This document shows positions 34,464 to 43,142 of a DNA stretch of 64,000 bases, piece after piece. The stretch comes from an uncultured Acidilobus sp. JCHS (GTDB lineage: Archaea > Thermoproteota > Thermoprotei_A > Sulfolobales > Acidilobaceae), in contig AYMD01000002.1 of the NCBI GenBank assembly GCA_000495735.1, forward strand, positions 209,793-273,792, given 5' to 3'. The translations under genes and the position numbers were made by a program. Positions within the stretch are counted from its first letter, which is position 1; the number at the start of each line of letters is the position of its first letter. The notes beneath the pieces were generated by a model that had not been told where the DNA came from, searched no databases, and was given only the letters and a program-made list of their open reading frames with translations.

Positions 34464-35780
34464 TTAGCTTAGACCAGCCATGCCTTTCTCTCCTTGCGTA
34501 AACGTTCTCTGAACAGCCCTCTTGAGGACTTCGTAGGCAGTCAACAGGTCGTCAATCATCACGTACTCGTCGTAGGAGTGGGCCACGAAGGGCTCGCCTG
34601 GACCATATATTACAACGGGTATCCCCCTCATCCTGAAGTAGCGGCCGTCCGTGGCCCCAGTCTCTATTCTCAGCCTTGGCTCCCTGCCCAAGACCTCCTT
34701 AACGCTCTCGCTGACTGTCCTGACCAGGGGGCTGGAGGGGTTTGTGTAGTTAGGCTCGCTGGAGTTGATTATCTCGAGCTCTATATCCTTACTGCCTTCT
34801 CCCAGGTCCATCCTAAGCAGGTCATAGGCCTCCTCTACTATCCTCTTGCAGGCTGAAGGGCCTCCTGAATGCAACGCCATAGACAACGGGGTCCTCATAT
34901 CTATCTCAACCCTACATATGTCTGGGACCACGTTGACCTTGGTCCCTCCCTCTATCTTGCCTGGGTTAAACGTTATCTTCTCTATGACGTACTCGGCCTC
35001 GGCCCTTGAAAGCCTGACCCTTCTCTTTGAGGCCTCCTCAAATAGCGTCTCGGCTGACGATGCAAGCAGCGACTCCAGGTCCTCAGGCACGCTGAGCCTC
35101 GAGTTGATAGCCGAGACGGCCTTGGACAGTATCTGGACAGCGTCCATGGCCTTAAGTATGGCGTTCTCCCCGAGTATGGGAACGCTGCCGTGGGCTGGCC
35201 TCCCCTTAGCCGTCAGCCTCACCTGGCACAGGCCCTTCTCCCCCACCGAGACCGAGTCGACGCCTGAGGGCTCCGCTATTATCACGGCGTCGCCCTTCAG
35301 AACGCCCTGCTCCACAAGGGCCCCTACGCCGTTCTGGCCTCCTACCTCCTCGTCGGCCGTGGCCGCATACACCAAAGTGCCGAGACCCTCCTTCTCGATG
35401 ACCTCTGCTATGTCAACGAACAGCGCCGTTATGACGGCGAGGCCCCCCTTCATGTCGGTGGCCCCTCTCCCCCACACCTTCCTGTCATCTATTATCATGC
35501 CAGAGAAGGGAGGATGCGTCCACCTACTCACGTCACCAGGCGGCACGACGTCCATGTGACCATTAATTATAAGCGTAGGGGAGCCCTTGCCTACCTTGGC
35601 TATCACGTTGACTTTGCCTTCCTCGAACTGCACAGTGTCGCCGGAGAGGCCGTTTATCTGAAGGTAGTCGATTATGAAGTCCGCCAGCTCTCTCGTCTTC
35701 CCTGGCGGGTTACTAGTGTCGATCTTTATCATGTCCGAGGCCAGCCGCGCCAGCCGATCCCTTAGCTGCTCTCTGCTCAA
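34464..35780 (-). CDS. M20-family amidohydrolase (ArgE/DapE/ACY1-like)
   Basis: 438 residues. Metal ligands: His in LIINGHMDVVPPG, Asp in GRGATDMKGGL, catalytic Glu and metal Glu in ATADEEVGG, and Glu/Asp in IIAEPSGVD; His in FVAHSYDEYV near the end. The inserted dimerisation domain contains KGRPAHGSVP. Removes an acyl group or splits a peptide; the substrate is not inferable. No arginine or lysine genes are adjacent. Confidence 0.85.
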   Translation of the reverse strand: MSREQLRDRLARLASDMIKIDTSNPPGKTRELADFIIDYLQINGLSGDTVQFEEGKVNVIAKVGKGSPTLIINGHMDVVPPGDVSRWTHPPFSGMIIDDRKVWGRGATDMKGGLAVITALFVDIAEVIEKEGLGTLVYAATADEEVGGQNGVGALVEQGVLKGDAVIIAEPSGVDSVSVGEKGLCQVRLTAKGRPAHGSVPILGENAILKAMDAVQILSKAVSAINSRLSVPEDLESLLASSAETLFEEASKRRVRLSRAEAEYVIEKITFNPGKIEGGTKVNVVPDICRVEIDMRTPLSMALHSGGPSACKRIVEEAYDLLRMDLGEGSKDIELEIINSSEPNYTNPSSPLVRTVSESVKEVLGREPRLRIETGATDGRYFRMRGIPVVIYGPGEPFVAHSYDEYVMIDDLLTAYEVLKRAVQRTFTQGEKGMAGLS

Positions 35781-35860
35781 GCGGCTTCTCCCCGCTGACC
35801 TAAGTAAGGCAAATTATAAAAGGGTGTGGAAAGCGCACATAATATATTAAGACGAGATCT

Positions 35861-35884
35861 GACCTCCTCCCCGCCCTGAAGGGC
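35861..35884. other. IS605-like end motif within an inverted repeat
   Basis: GACCTCCTCCCCGCCCTGAA then GGGC: the best copy of the crenarchaeal IS200/IS605-type terminal motif in this window, hairpin GCCC-TGAA-GGGC at 35873-35884. It is bracketed by ATATTAAGACGA (from 35845) and its near-complement TCATCTTAATAT (to about 35912). No transposase frame is next to it. It sits between divergent genes, so the AT-rich flanks could also be promoters. Confidence 0.5.
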
Positions 35885-35945
35885 AAGTTTTCAATTCTTT
35901 TCATCTTAATATAAATAACGTCAGTCACCTGAAGCTGGAGAGACC

Positions 35946-36598
35946 TTGCTAGGCGGCGTCTTCGACCTGGACGGTACATTGGCATCAACTGCCATGGCGC
36001 ACCTCAGGGCGTGGCAGCTGGCCCTTGCGGAAGTCGGCGTCACGAACGTCAACATTGAAATAAGGAGGCTTCTCGGCATGAGGGCCTATGACATAGCTAA
36101 AGAGATAGTTAGGGCCGCCGGCCTAAGCTATGACATGATGGGTAGGCTGATAGAGCTGAAGGTCAAGCACTTCGACCTGATAGTGCCCTCCCTCGCTAGG
36201 CCAATGCCCTGCGCAGTAGACGTGACCCGAGCTCTAAGGGGAAGAGGCATGAAGTTCATGTAGTTACCTCATCGCTCAGGAGAAACGCCCTGAGCGTCCT
36301 GGAGAGCATAGGGCTGAAGCCCGACGTTCTTGTGGCAGGAGATGACGTGGATCGCGGCAAGCCAGACCCTGAACCCGTACTGCTGGCGCTGAAGCTAGCC
36401 GACCTATCCCCTAAGGAGGTCTTCGCCGTCGGTGACACCATAAATGACGTAAAGGCCTACAGGTCAGCTGGCATAGACAGAGTTTACCTGGTAAAGGGAG
36501 ATGTTGAGGTGCCCGTCGACGAGTCCGAGCTCAAAAGGCTCGGGGCGCACAAGGTAGAAAGCCTCTGTGACGTCATGAAGCTTGAGGGCCTGACGTAG
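35946..36598 (+). pseudogene. HAD-superfamily phosphatase, single frameshift
   Basis: First segment (TTG 35946 to a stop at 36263) has the nucleophile motif GGVFDLDGTLAST and a helical cap. Just after GMKFM a stop intervenes. In the +1-shifted frame, VVTSSLRRNAL (motif II Ser), KPDVLVAGDDVDRGKPDPEP (motif III Lys) and VFAVGDTINDVKAYRSAG (motif IV Asp) continue to 36598. All four HAD motifs are therefore present, split by a one-base loss near 36256-36259. It resembles phosphoglycolate phosphatase-type enzymes. Recent mutation, sequencing error or recoding are all possible. Confidence 0.8.
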
Positions 36599-36653
36599 TT
36601 CATCTCCACTTAAATACCCTAGGGCCTTCAAGGCTCACTGGAGATGCAAGGGT

Positions 36654-37001
36654 TTGCGGATTGCGGTATTTTACGGGTCGCAGGACTTTGTCCTGATGCC
36701 ATTGAAGAGCGCGGACATCCTGGCCATAATAGACGAGGAGCAGAAGGTCGTTGAGCAGTATGAGAACCCGGCTCCTGAGTTTGGCGAGGAGGCTGCCGTA
36801 GAGGGCATACTAGAGCTCGGGGCCTCGGCCGTCATTGTAAGGGATGACACGCTTACTCAGAGCGCTTACAAGGCCCTCAAGGGCCACGTCAAGTTCATGC
36901 CAACAAGCATGAACAACCTCTACGAAATACTTGATAAGCTGGAGGAGGTAAAGTCCGGCGCCACAGATGTAATAGAGAAGCTGGAGGTCAGCGCCAGCTG
37001 A
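36654..37001 (+). CDS. Small acidic protein of unknown function
   Basis: 115 residues, TTG start (MRIAVFYGS). Alternating strands and helices with GILELGASAVIVRDD and a C-terminal amphipathic helix. The outline resembles the NifX/NifB-type ribonuclease-H-like fold of cofactor-binding proteins, but no conserved motif is strong enough to assert it. Lies between the HAD gene and the macrodomain gene on the same strand. Confidence 0.6.
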   Translation: MRIAVFYGSQDFVLMPLKSADILAIIDEEQKVVEQYENPAPEFGEEAAVEGILELGASAVIVRDDTLTQSAYKALKGHVKFMPTSMNNLYEILDKLEEVKSGATDVIEKLEVSAS

Positions 37002-37060
37002 AGTCCCGAATCCTGAAGGATTTTAAGAAGGCCCTATAGTTTTTACGCCGGGCCTGAGCG

Positions 37061-37615
37061 TTGCTTGCCCTCAATTACAAAGGGGTTGAAATAGTCGTCA
37101 AAAAGGGCGACATAACGGAGGAAGTGGTCGACGCTATCGTCAACCCCGCTAACTCATTCATGATAATGGGTGGAGGCGTCGCTGGCGCTATCAAGAGGAA
37201 GGGCGGGGTCTCAATTGAGCAGGAGGCCATGGCAAAGGCGCCTGTCGACGTAGGGAACGCTATCGTGACCTCCGCTGGGAGGCTGAAGGCAAAATATGTT
37301 ATACATGCGCCCACTATGCGCTACCCAGCCTCAAGGACCAACGAGGATAACGTGAGGTTAGCCGTCAGGGCCTCACTTAAGCTCTCTAGGGAGCTCAACA
37401 TATCCTCCGTAGCGTTCCCGGGCATGGGGACCGGCGTCGGGGGGGTTCCATACAGCGTAGCCTCCAACGCCATGGTTGATGAGGTAAGGGCCTTCATAGA
37501 TCTTAACGGCCCGCCGCCCGCTAAGGTGGTATTGGTAGCGTTTGACGACGAGCTCTACGAGGAGTTCGTGAAGGCCGTGAGGAGGCTTCTCGAGGGCTCA
37601 ACCCTGGCCGTTTGA
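37061..37615 (+). CDS. Macrodomain protein (ADP-ribose binding/hydrolase)
   Basis: 184 residues, essentially a single macro domain: KKGDITEEVVDAIVNPANSFMIMGGGVAGAI (in part) is the ADP-ribose-binding loop with the catalytic Asn. GGVSIEQEA, VIHAPTMRYP and SVAFPGMGTGVGGVPYSVAS follow. Predicted to remove ADP-ribose from proteins or hydrolyse ADP-ribose-1''-phosphate or O-acetyl-ADP-ribose. TTG start. Confidence 0.92.
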   Translation: MLALNYKGVEIVVKKGDITEEVVDAIVNPANSFMIMGGGVAGAIKRKGGVSIEQEAMAKAPVDVGNAIVTSAGRLKAKYVIHAPTMRYPASRTNEDNVRLAVRASLKLSRELNISSVAFPGMGTGVGGVPYSVASNAMVDEVRAFIDLNGPPPAKVVLVAFDDELYEEFVKAVRRLLEGSTLAV

Positions 37616-37691
37616 CTCGACGCCACCTCGTTGGTAGGCTCACGACTTCATCAGCACGAGAAGGACTTGATAATGTAGCGGGCGAGGGTAG

Positions 37692-37765
37692 TAGCGGGGG
37701 GTGGATTTGAACCACCGACCTCGGGGTTATGAGCCCCGCGGGCTACCAGGCTGCCCTACCCCGCT
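37692..37765 (-). tRNA. Initiator tRNA-Met (CAT)
   Basis: Minus-strand cloverleaf with A1-U72 (AGCGGGG/CCCCGCT) and three G-C pairs in the anticodon stem (CGGGG/CCCCG) around loop CTCATAA; both features mark an archaeal initiator. T arm GGTGG-TTCAAAT-CCACC, discriminator A, CCA not encoded. The first 13 bases of the gene are duplicated in tandem immediately upstream (plus 37764-37776). Confidence 0.95.
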
Positions 37766-37776
37766 GCCCTACCCCG
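37764..37776. repeat. 13-bp tandem duplication of the tRNA-iMet 5' end
   Basis: CTGCCCTACCCCG at 37751-37763 is repeated exactly at 37764-37776. The first copy lies mostly within the tRNA gene (to 37765). Replication slippage is the simplest cause; an attachment-site scar is an alternative. Confidence 0.6.
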
Positions 37777-37810
37777 CCTTCCCTCGCCCACGAGGTCGGT
37801 AACACTGCAA

Positions 37811-37818
37811 CTTATTAA
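37811..37818 (+). promoter_or_regulatory. TATA-like box for the MDR dehydrogenase
   Basis: CTTATTAA lies 13 bases before the ATG at 37831. At normal TATA-to-start spacing transcription would begin near 37838-37842. This favours translation from TTG 37852. Confidence 0.45.
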
Positions 37819-37851
37819 CCTTTTCACGCCATGTCAAGAGGGCTGGCCCTA

Positions 37852-38808
37852 TTGAAGTTCAGGGCCGCTGTCCTTGAGGAGTTCAGGAGGCCCTTTGTCA
37901 TAAAGGAAGTGGACCTATCGTCCTCCAATGACGAGGTCCCGGTCCGCGTTGTTGCTACGGGCCTGTGCGGCAGGGACATAGTTGTGTGGCGCGGGGGCTT
38001 CAGGAACCTCAGGACCCCCCTGATACTGGGTCACGAGGTGGTAGGGGTTGACCAGGACGGCAGGCCCGTCGCCGTTTACCCCGGCCTAGTCCCGCCTGAG
38101 TGTAGGTCGACGGGTAACGAGAACTTCTGTCAGGGATACACAATACTGGGCGAGGGGAAGCCGGGCGGCTACGCCGAGTACGTGTTCGTGCCCAGGTGGA
38201 ACCTTGTGCCCCTCCAGGGCGGAGAGCCCGAGCAGTACGCTGCTGCAGCTTGCGGCGTCGCCACGTTCATCCACGCCTCCAAGGTAGCCGGCGTGAGGCC
38301 TGGCGACAGGGTTCTAGTGACAGGCGCCACGGGAGGGACCGGAATCCACGGCGTCCAGTACCTGGTCAAGGTCCTGGGGGCCCAGGTCTACGGGTTCTCA
38401 AGGTCGCCCGAGAAGGCCAGGCTGCTGGAGGGTCTTGGTGTGAAGCCCGTCACGAGCTTCAGCTTCTACAGGGACGAGGGGAAGGTGGACTTCGTCTTTG
38501 AGGTAGTAGGGGGGCCAACTATAAACGACAGCATGCTTTCCCTTAGGGAGAGGGGGACGCTGGTCCTAATAGGCAACATCACAGGTGAGCCCATAACTTT
38601 AGAGAGGCCCGCCTTCATAGTTATGAGGGAGCTGAAGATTACAGGGACGGCCGCTTACACGAAACGCGAGTTCGAGGAGGCCATCAAGCTAATAGGCGAG
38701 GGCGCCATAAGGCCCTTCTACAGGACGTATAGGCTTGACCAGATCAACGAGGCCTATGAGGATGCCCTGAACGGCAGGCTCGTGGGCAGGGCCGTGATCA
38801 AGCCCTAA
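37852..38808 (+). CDS. Zinc-type alcohol dehydrogenase (MDR family)
   Basis: About 318 residues. GroES-like half with VATGLCGRDIVVWRG (catalytic Cys), LILGHEVVGV (His/Glu) and only two of the four structural-zinc cysteines (PECRSTGNENFC). Then VLVTGATGGTGIHGVQYL, the Rossmann glycine motif. YGFSRSPEKARLL lacks the acidic residue at strand 2, suggesting NADP. The substrate is unknown. TTG 37852 (MKFRAAVLEEF) is preferred to ATG 37831 for promoter spacing. Tail overlaps pyrD by 11 bases. Confidence 0.82.
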   Translation: MKFRAAVLEEFRRPFVIKEVDLSSSNDEVPVRVVATGLCGRDIVVWRGGFRNLRTPLILGHEVVGVDQDGRPVAVYPGLVPPECRSTGNENFCQGYTILGEGKPGGYAEYVFVPRWNLVPLQGGEPEQYAAAACGVATFIHASKVAGVRPGDRVLVTGATGGTGIHGVQYLVKVLGAQVYGFSRSPEKARLLEGLGVKPVTSFSFYRDEGKVDFVFEVVGGPTINDSMLSLRERGTLVLIGNITGEPITLERPAFIVMRELKITGTAAYTKREFEEAIKLIGEGAIRPFYRTYRLDQINEAYEDALNGRLVGRAVIKP

Positions 38809-39721
38809 GGGCAGCGCCCACCAGCTCGCTCACCCCTCTTAAGCCCATGTACTCAAGGTACTCCTTGATGCCCCTCTTGATCTCGCCCACCACCTGCAGG
38901 CCCTTCCTGACTAGGGCGGTTCCGACCTGAACGGCCCTGGCACCCACAAGCATAAGCTCAACGGCGTCCTCCCAGCTCTCAACGCCTCCGACCCCTATTA
39001 TGTCAGGCCTCAGCTCCTTGTAAACCTCGTAGACGGCCCTCACCGCTATTGGATGTATGGCAGGCCCTGAGAGTCCTCCGATGCCATGACCTAGCACCGG
39101 CCTCATAGTGTACACGTTGACTTTCATGGCCCTCACCGTGTTTATGAGCGTCAGCGCCCTGGCGCCAGCGCTTAGCACGGCCTCAGCCGTCCTCAGCATG
39201 TTGTCCGAGATCCCCAGCTTGGCTATAACGGGCACTCTGACGACCGAGGCTACAGCCTTTGTGACCTCGGCGCTGAGGCGGGGGTCCATGCCTATGTCAA
39301 GGCCCATCCTCTCTACATGAGGGCAGCTCAGGTTGAGCTCCACTGCCGATGCGCCCTCCTCCTCTGCGACAGACGCAACCTCAGCGAAGTCGTTCGGCAA
39401 GGAGCCGGCGACGCTGACCACTATGGGTATGCCGAGCTGCCTGAGAAGCCTCATGTGACCCTTAAGCCCCTCCACGCCCGGGTTGGCCAACCCGACCGCG
39501 TTAAGGGCGCCGTGCTCAACATGTACGACCCTAGGCATGGGATAGGGCTCCCTGGGCTTTGGAGTGTAGGACTTGGTCACGAGGGCGCTGACGCCGGCCC
39601 TCGCTATGGCCATGAGGCCGTCGGGGGTCTCGCCCATGATACCGCTGGCGTTCATGACTGGGTGGGCCAATCTGAGGCCAGCTACGTCAACGCTCAGGTC
39701 GACCAAGCCCGCGACCCTCAA
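38798..39721 (-). CDS. pyrD: Dihydroorotate dehydrogenase, class 1
   Basis: 307 residues, FMN TIM barrel: LRLAHPVMNASGIMGET, NAVGLANPGVEGLKGHM, VELNLSCPHVERMG (class 1B uses Cys as base; here SCPH is kept), VIAKLGISDN, GGLSGPAIHPIAVRAVY and IIGVGGVESWEDAVELMLVGA. Oxidises dihydroorotate to orotate. No PyrK-like partner is nearby, so the electron acceptor is open. TTG 39721 overlaps pyrC by 35 bases; TTG 39706 would shorten the overlap. Confidence 0.92.
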   Translation of the reverse strand: MRVAGLVDLSVDVAGLRLAHPVMNASGIMGETPDGLMAIARAGVSALVTKSYTPKPREPYPMPRVVHVEHGALNAVGLANPGVEGLKGHMRLLRQLGIPIVVSVAGSLPNDFAEVASVAEEEGASAVELNLSCPHVERMGLDIGMDPRLSAEVTKAVASVVRVPVIAKLGISDNMLRTAEAVLSAGARALTLINTVRAMKVNVYTMRPVLGHGIGGLSGPAIHPIAVRAVYEVYKELRPDIIGVGGVESWEDAVELMLVGARAVQVGTALVRKGLQVVGEIKRGIKEYLEYMGLRGVSELVGAALRA

Positions 39722-40949
39722 ATGGGTTTAGCACAGGAGGCCTTAATAGGACCTCCCCCTCCTCTGCGGCCAGCTCACCGCCCACAAAGACGGCCCTGAT
39801 TGTCGCCTGAAGGCCCTCCATGAACGCATGCATGTAGAGGGCCTTGCTATAGGTTCCCGAGAACCTTCCCCAGCCGTTGAGATCTATCACGACTAGGTTG
39901 GCCCTGTAATTGACCTCGAGGAGCCCGTAGAGGTGGTCCAGGCCAAGTATCTTAGCGGGCCCCAGCGACGTGAGCCTTAGGAACTCGGTAAGCTTCAGGG
40001 CGCCTGACCTCACTAAGCCTAGAAGCAGAGGCGGCCAGAGGCCAAGCCATGGTATGCCAGGAGGGCAGTAAGCCCACGAGTCCTTCTCACGCGGGGAGTG
40101 CGGCGCGTGGTCGCTGGCTAAGGCGTCGATGCCTCCATTCATGAGCTCCCTGAGCATTAACGACCTGGTGACAGGGTCACGCAGCGGAGGGTTGACCTTG
40201 AAGTGGCAGCCCTCATGGCTGTAATCGTACAGCACGTGATGAGGAGTGGTGTCCGTCGTGGCGCCGTAAGACTTCGCGACCCTCAGCGTGCCTGGGCATG
40301 ACACGTGCGTGACGTGAAGCCTCTTAAGGGGTCCATAGGTGGATAAGAGGTGTACGCTAGCGCCCTCGAGCCAACACCCCCTCGCCTCGCCCCTCTCCGC
40401 GTTCTCGCCCCAGCCGACCCTCTCGGCCTCTGGGAGCTCAGGGTGAAGGACTACGAGGGCGCCCGTGCTGAGCACCCTAGACACCGATGAAGCCCTTAAG
40501 TCCATGTCCTCTGGGTAAATCTTGAAGCCGGCTATCGGCATTGAGGCCAACTTATCGACCAAGGCCTCGGAGTCCGGGACGCCTGCGTAGACGCCGTAAT
40601 CGACGTAAGAGCGCTCCCTCAGGGCCTCAAGCTTTAGCCTCAGGGCCTCAGGGGTGGCGAGCCTAGGCCTCGTGTTAGGCATGTCGACTACGAGCGTTAC
40701 GCCTGACGACAGTGCGGCCTTGGTCCCGCTCTCCTCGTCCTCCTTGTAGGACAGGTCGAGCCCTCTCAGGTGCACGTGAAGGTCTATGAGGCCTGGGGTC
40801 ACGAAGACGTTCTCCGCATAGAAGCTGTAGACCTGATCGCCGCTGGGCGACCTGCCTATAGACTTGATTACGCCATCCTCAACGTTAACGCAGCCCTCTC
40901 CAAGAAACCCCCTCGGGTCAACCAGGCGGCCACATACGGAGGCCTCCAT
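39687..40949 (-). CDS. pyrC: Dihydroorotase
   Basis: 420-residue amidohydrolase: GLIDLHVHLRGLDLS (metal-binding HxH), TLVVDMPNTRPRL (substrate-binding MPNT), KIYPEDMD, a His at LHPELPEAE, HVTHVSCPGTL and ALASDHAPHSPREK (catalytic Asp). Cyclises carbamoyl-aspartate. Follows pyrI by 4 bases in the pyrB-I-C-D operon. Confidence 0.94.
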   Translation of the reverse strand: MEASVCGRLVDPRGFLGEGCVNVEDGVIKSIGRSPSGDQVYSFYAENVFVTPGLIDLHVHLRGLDLSYKEDEESGTKAALSSGVTLVVDMPNTRPRLATPEALRLKLEALRERSYVDYGVYAGVPDSEALVDKLASMPIAGFKIYPEDMDLRASSVSRVLSTGALVVLHPELPEAERVGWGENAERGEARGCWLEGASVHLLSTYGPLKRLHVTHVSCPGTLRVAKSYGATTDTTPHHVLYDYSHEGCHFKVNPPLRDPVTRSLMLRELMNGGIDALASDHAPHSPREKDSWAYCPPGIPWLGLWPPLLLGLVRSGALKLTEFLRLTSLGPAKILGLDHLYGLLEVNYRANLVVIDLNGWGRFSGTYSKALYMHAFMEGLQATIRAVFVGGELAAEEGEVLLRPPVLNPFEGRGLGRPER

Positions 40950-40953
40950 GCCA

Positions 40954-41451
40954 TCACACCGAGGCCAGCTCCTTGAGGACCGTTGTCTCGTCTATCTCAG
41001 AGCCGCAGTAGTAGCACCTGAGCCTCAGCGGCGACCGACTGACCACGATGAACCTGCTCTTGACGGGCTCCGAAGGCCTCCTGGTTATGCAAGTTGGATT
41101 AGGGCAGGTCAGCAGGCCCTCTATCACTGGCGGCACCTCGACGGGCCTCTTCTCAACGACCGCGTAGTCCTTGATCCTGTTCACTGTGGCTGTCGGCGCT
41201 ATCAGGGCTATCTTTGTTATGTCCTCAAACCTTGGGTAGAAGTTCTCAAGCTTCACTATGTCCTTCCTGCCCATCCTGGTGCTCTCAACGTTCATTACGA
41301 CAGCTACCCTCAGGCCCTCGTCACCCCTTATGCCGAGTATCCTCAGCACTGTTAGTGCGCGGCCTGCAGGTATGTGGTCTATGACTGTGCCGTCCTTTAT
41401 CTTAGTGACCAGGAGCATCCTCCCTTCCTTAGCGGCCCTCACGTCAATCAC
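40954..41451 (-). CDS. pyrI: Aspartate carbamoyltransferase regulatory subunit
   Basis: 165 residues: an allosteric nucleotide-binding domain ([20 protein letters not shown]) and a zinc domain with four Cys (CPNPTC, CYYC). Pairs with PyrB, indicating feedback control by nucleotides. Start overlaps the pyrB stop by 8 bases. Confidence 0.96.
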   Translation of the reverse strand: MIDVRAAKEGRMLLVTKIKDGTVIDHIPAGRALTVLRILGIRGDEGLRVAVVMNVESTRMGRKDIVKLENFYPRFEDITKIALIAPTATVNRIKDYAVVEKRPVEVPPVIEGLLTCPNPTCITRRPSEPVKSRFIVVSRSPLRLRCYYCGSEIDETTVLKELASV

Positions 41452-42373
41452 CCCCTAGCACGAGGCTTAGGAGGGCCATGCGCAGAGAAACCCCTAGCCT
41501 GGCCTGAATGAAGTAGGCCTGAAAGTCTGTCGAGTCTACGTCTGGCGCCAGCTCGTCAACCCTGGGCAACGGGTGAAGGACCTTAGCGCCCTTCTTAGCG
41601 AGCGACTCGAGCAGCCTCCTTGTTATCCTATAGCTGCCCCTGACCTTCTCATACTCCTGCGGGTCAGGGAACCTCTCCTTCTGGATCCTCGTTACGTAAA
41701 TTACGTCAGCTCTCCTGAGGCCTTCTTCAAGGGGGACCTCCTCAAGCTTGAGCCCTGCCTCCTCCAGCTCCCTCTTGAGCTCATCCCTCAGCCTCAGCTC
41801 GGGCGGTGATGAGAGCATGACAGCCTCAGGCCTGAACTTGGCAAGAGCGCGGAGGAAGCTTGCAACGGTCCTAGCGTACTTGAGGTCACCGAGGACCAGG
41901 TAGCTGAGCCCGTCAATGGTCCCGAAGATCCTCCTAACCGTATAGAGGTCAAGCATCGCCTGCGTGGGATGGTGTTGCCTCCCATCACCGCCATTTATGA
42001 CTGGAGCTGAGGCGACCTCCGCCGCGAGCAGGGCCGCGCCCTCGTACCTGTGCCTGAGCACTATTAGGTCTGAGTACGAGTCCAGCATCCTGATTGTGTC
42101 AACGAAGGACTCCCCCTTGGAGACGCTTATGGCTTCCTCCGACGTAAACCCTATGGTCTCAGCGCCTAGCCTCTTAGCGGCCGACTCAAAGCTCATCCTG
42201 GTCCTAGTGGAGGGCTCGAAGAAGGCCAGCGCTATCACCTTACCCTCAAGCCTCTTTCTGACGGAGCCCTGGGCCAGCTCCTTGTCCATTAAGTCAGCGA
42301 CCTCAAAGAGCTCCTCAAGTTCTTCACGTGAAAAGTCCCTGACATCTACTACGTCACGTCCTCTCCAGCCCAA
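41444..42373 (-). CDS. pyrB: Aspartate carbamoyltransferase catalytic subunit
   Basis: 309 residues: [20 protein letters not shown] (carbamoyl phosphate loop), [39 protein letters not shown] and [17 protein letters not shown] start. First gene of pyrB-I-C-D; about 150 bases separate it from pyrE, enough for its own promoter. Confidence 0.97.
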   Translation of the reverse strand: MGWRGRDVVDVRDFSREELEELFEVADLMDKELAQGSVRKRLEGKVIALAFFEPSTRTRMSFESAAKRLGAETIGFTSEEAISVSKGESFVDTIRMLDSYSDLIVLRHRYEGAALLAAEVASAPVINGGDGRQHHPTQAMLDLYTVRRIFGTIDGLSYLVLGDLKYARTVASFLRALAKFRPEAVMLSSPPELRLRDELKRELEEAGLKLEEVPLEEGLRRADVIYVTRIQKERFPDPQEYEKVRGSYRITRRLLESLAKKGAKVLHPLPRVDELAPDVDSTDFQAYFIQARLGVSLRMALLSLVLGGD

Positions 42374-42524
42374 AAGCCCTCCAGTAAGTTGGAGCCAGGC
42401 ATTATTAGACTAGCGGGCTCCTTCGAGGCGAGGGCGCCAGGGCCACTCATAGCTCTGAGCCCTAGCATGTGCCAAGCGTAACATTAAGGGGAGACCACAG
42501 TTCCGAGGCCTTCCTGCTGCCTCT

Positions 42525-43142
42525 CTACCTCAGAGGCCTCCCCCAGAGCTCCTCGCTTACCATGTTCGCCTTTGGCTCACTGACAGCTCCGAGCCTTACT
42601 GCTTCGACGAGCACCTCACGTAAGGTGGTGACCCTCCTTAGCTGAACGCCCAGCTTAGCAAGCACCTCTGACGCGCCCTGTTCCCTATCTACAAGGACCA
42701 CAGCGGTGACCTGCGAGGCCCCCAGGGACAGCAACGAGTTAACTGATGACGCCAGGCTCCCGCCAGTAGTTGCCACGTCGTCTATCACGATAGCTCTGCG
42801 CCTGCTGACCTCCGCTCCCTCCACGACCTTCTCTGTGCCGTGGCCCTTAGGAGGCCTTACATAGGCCAGCGGGAGGCCCAGCGAGAGCGAGACTGCAGTA
42901 GCCCACGCTATGCCGCCTGTCGCCACGCCCACTACGACAGTGTTATCATCGATGCCAGCCTTTACGACCTCGCTGGCCAGGAGCGTTGACAGAGTTCTGA
43001 AGTGCCTAGGGGATCCCAGGACCCTCCTCAGGTCCACGTAGACGTGGCTTATGGCGCCTGAGGCCAGCCTGAACTCCCCAAAGAGCAGCGCGCCCGATTC
43101 TATAAGGGACCTGGTCACTATGCTCGTCAGGCCCTCTGACAC
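42525..43142 (-). CDS. pyrE: Orotate phosphoribosyltransferase
   Basis: 205 residues: YVDLRRVLGSPR, GVATGGIAWATAVS, AYVRPPKGHGTEK and the PRPP-binding motif AIVIDDVATTGGSLASS. ATG overlaps the pyrF 3' end by 16 bases, giving coupled pyrF-pyrE. Converts orotate to OMP. Confidence 0.95.
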   Translation of the reverse strand: MSEGLTSIVTRSLIESGALLFGEFRLASGAISHVYVDLRRVLGSPRHFRTLSTLLASEVVKAGIDDNTVVVGVATGGIAWATAVSLSLGLPLAYVRPPKGHGTEKVVEGAEVSRRRAIVIDDVATTGGSLASSVNSLLSLGASQVTAVVLVDREQGASEVLAKLGVQLRRVTTLREVLVEAVRLGAVSEPKANMVSEELWGRPLR

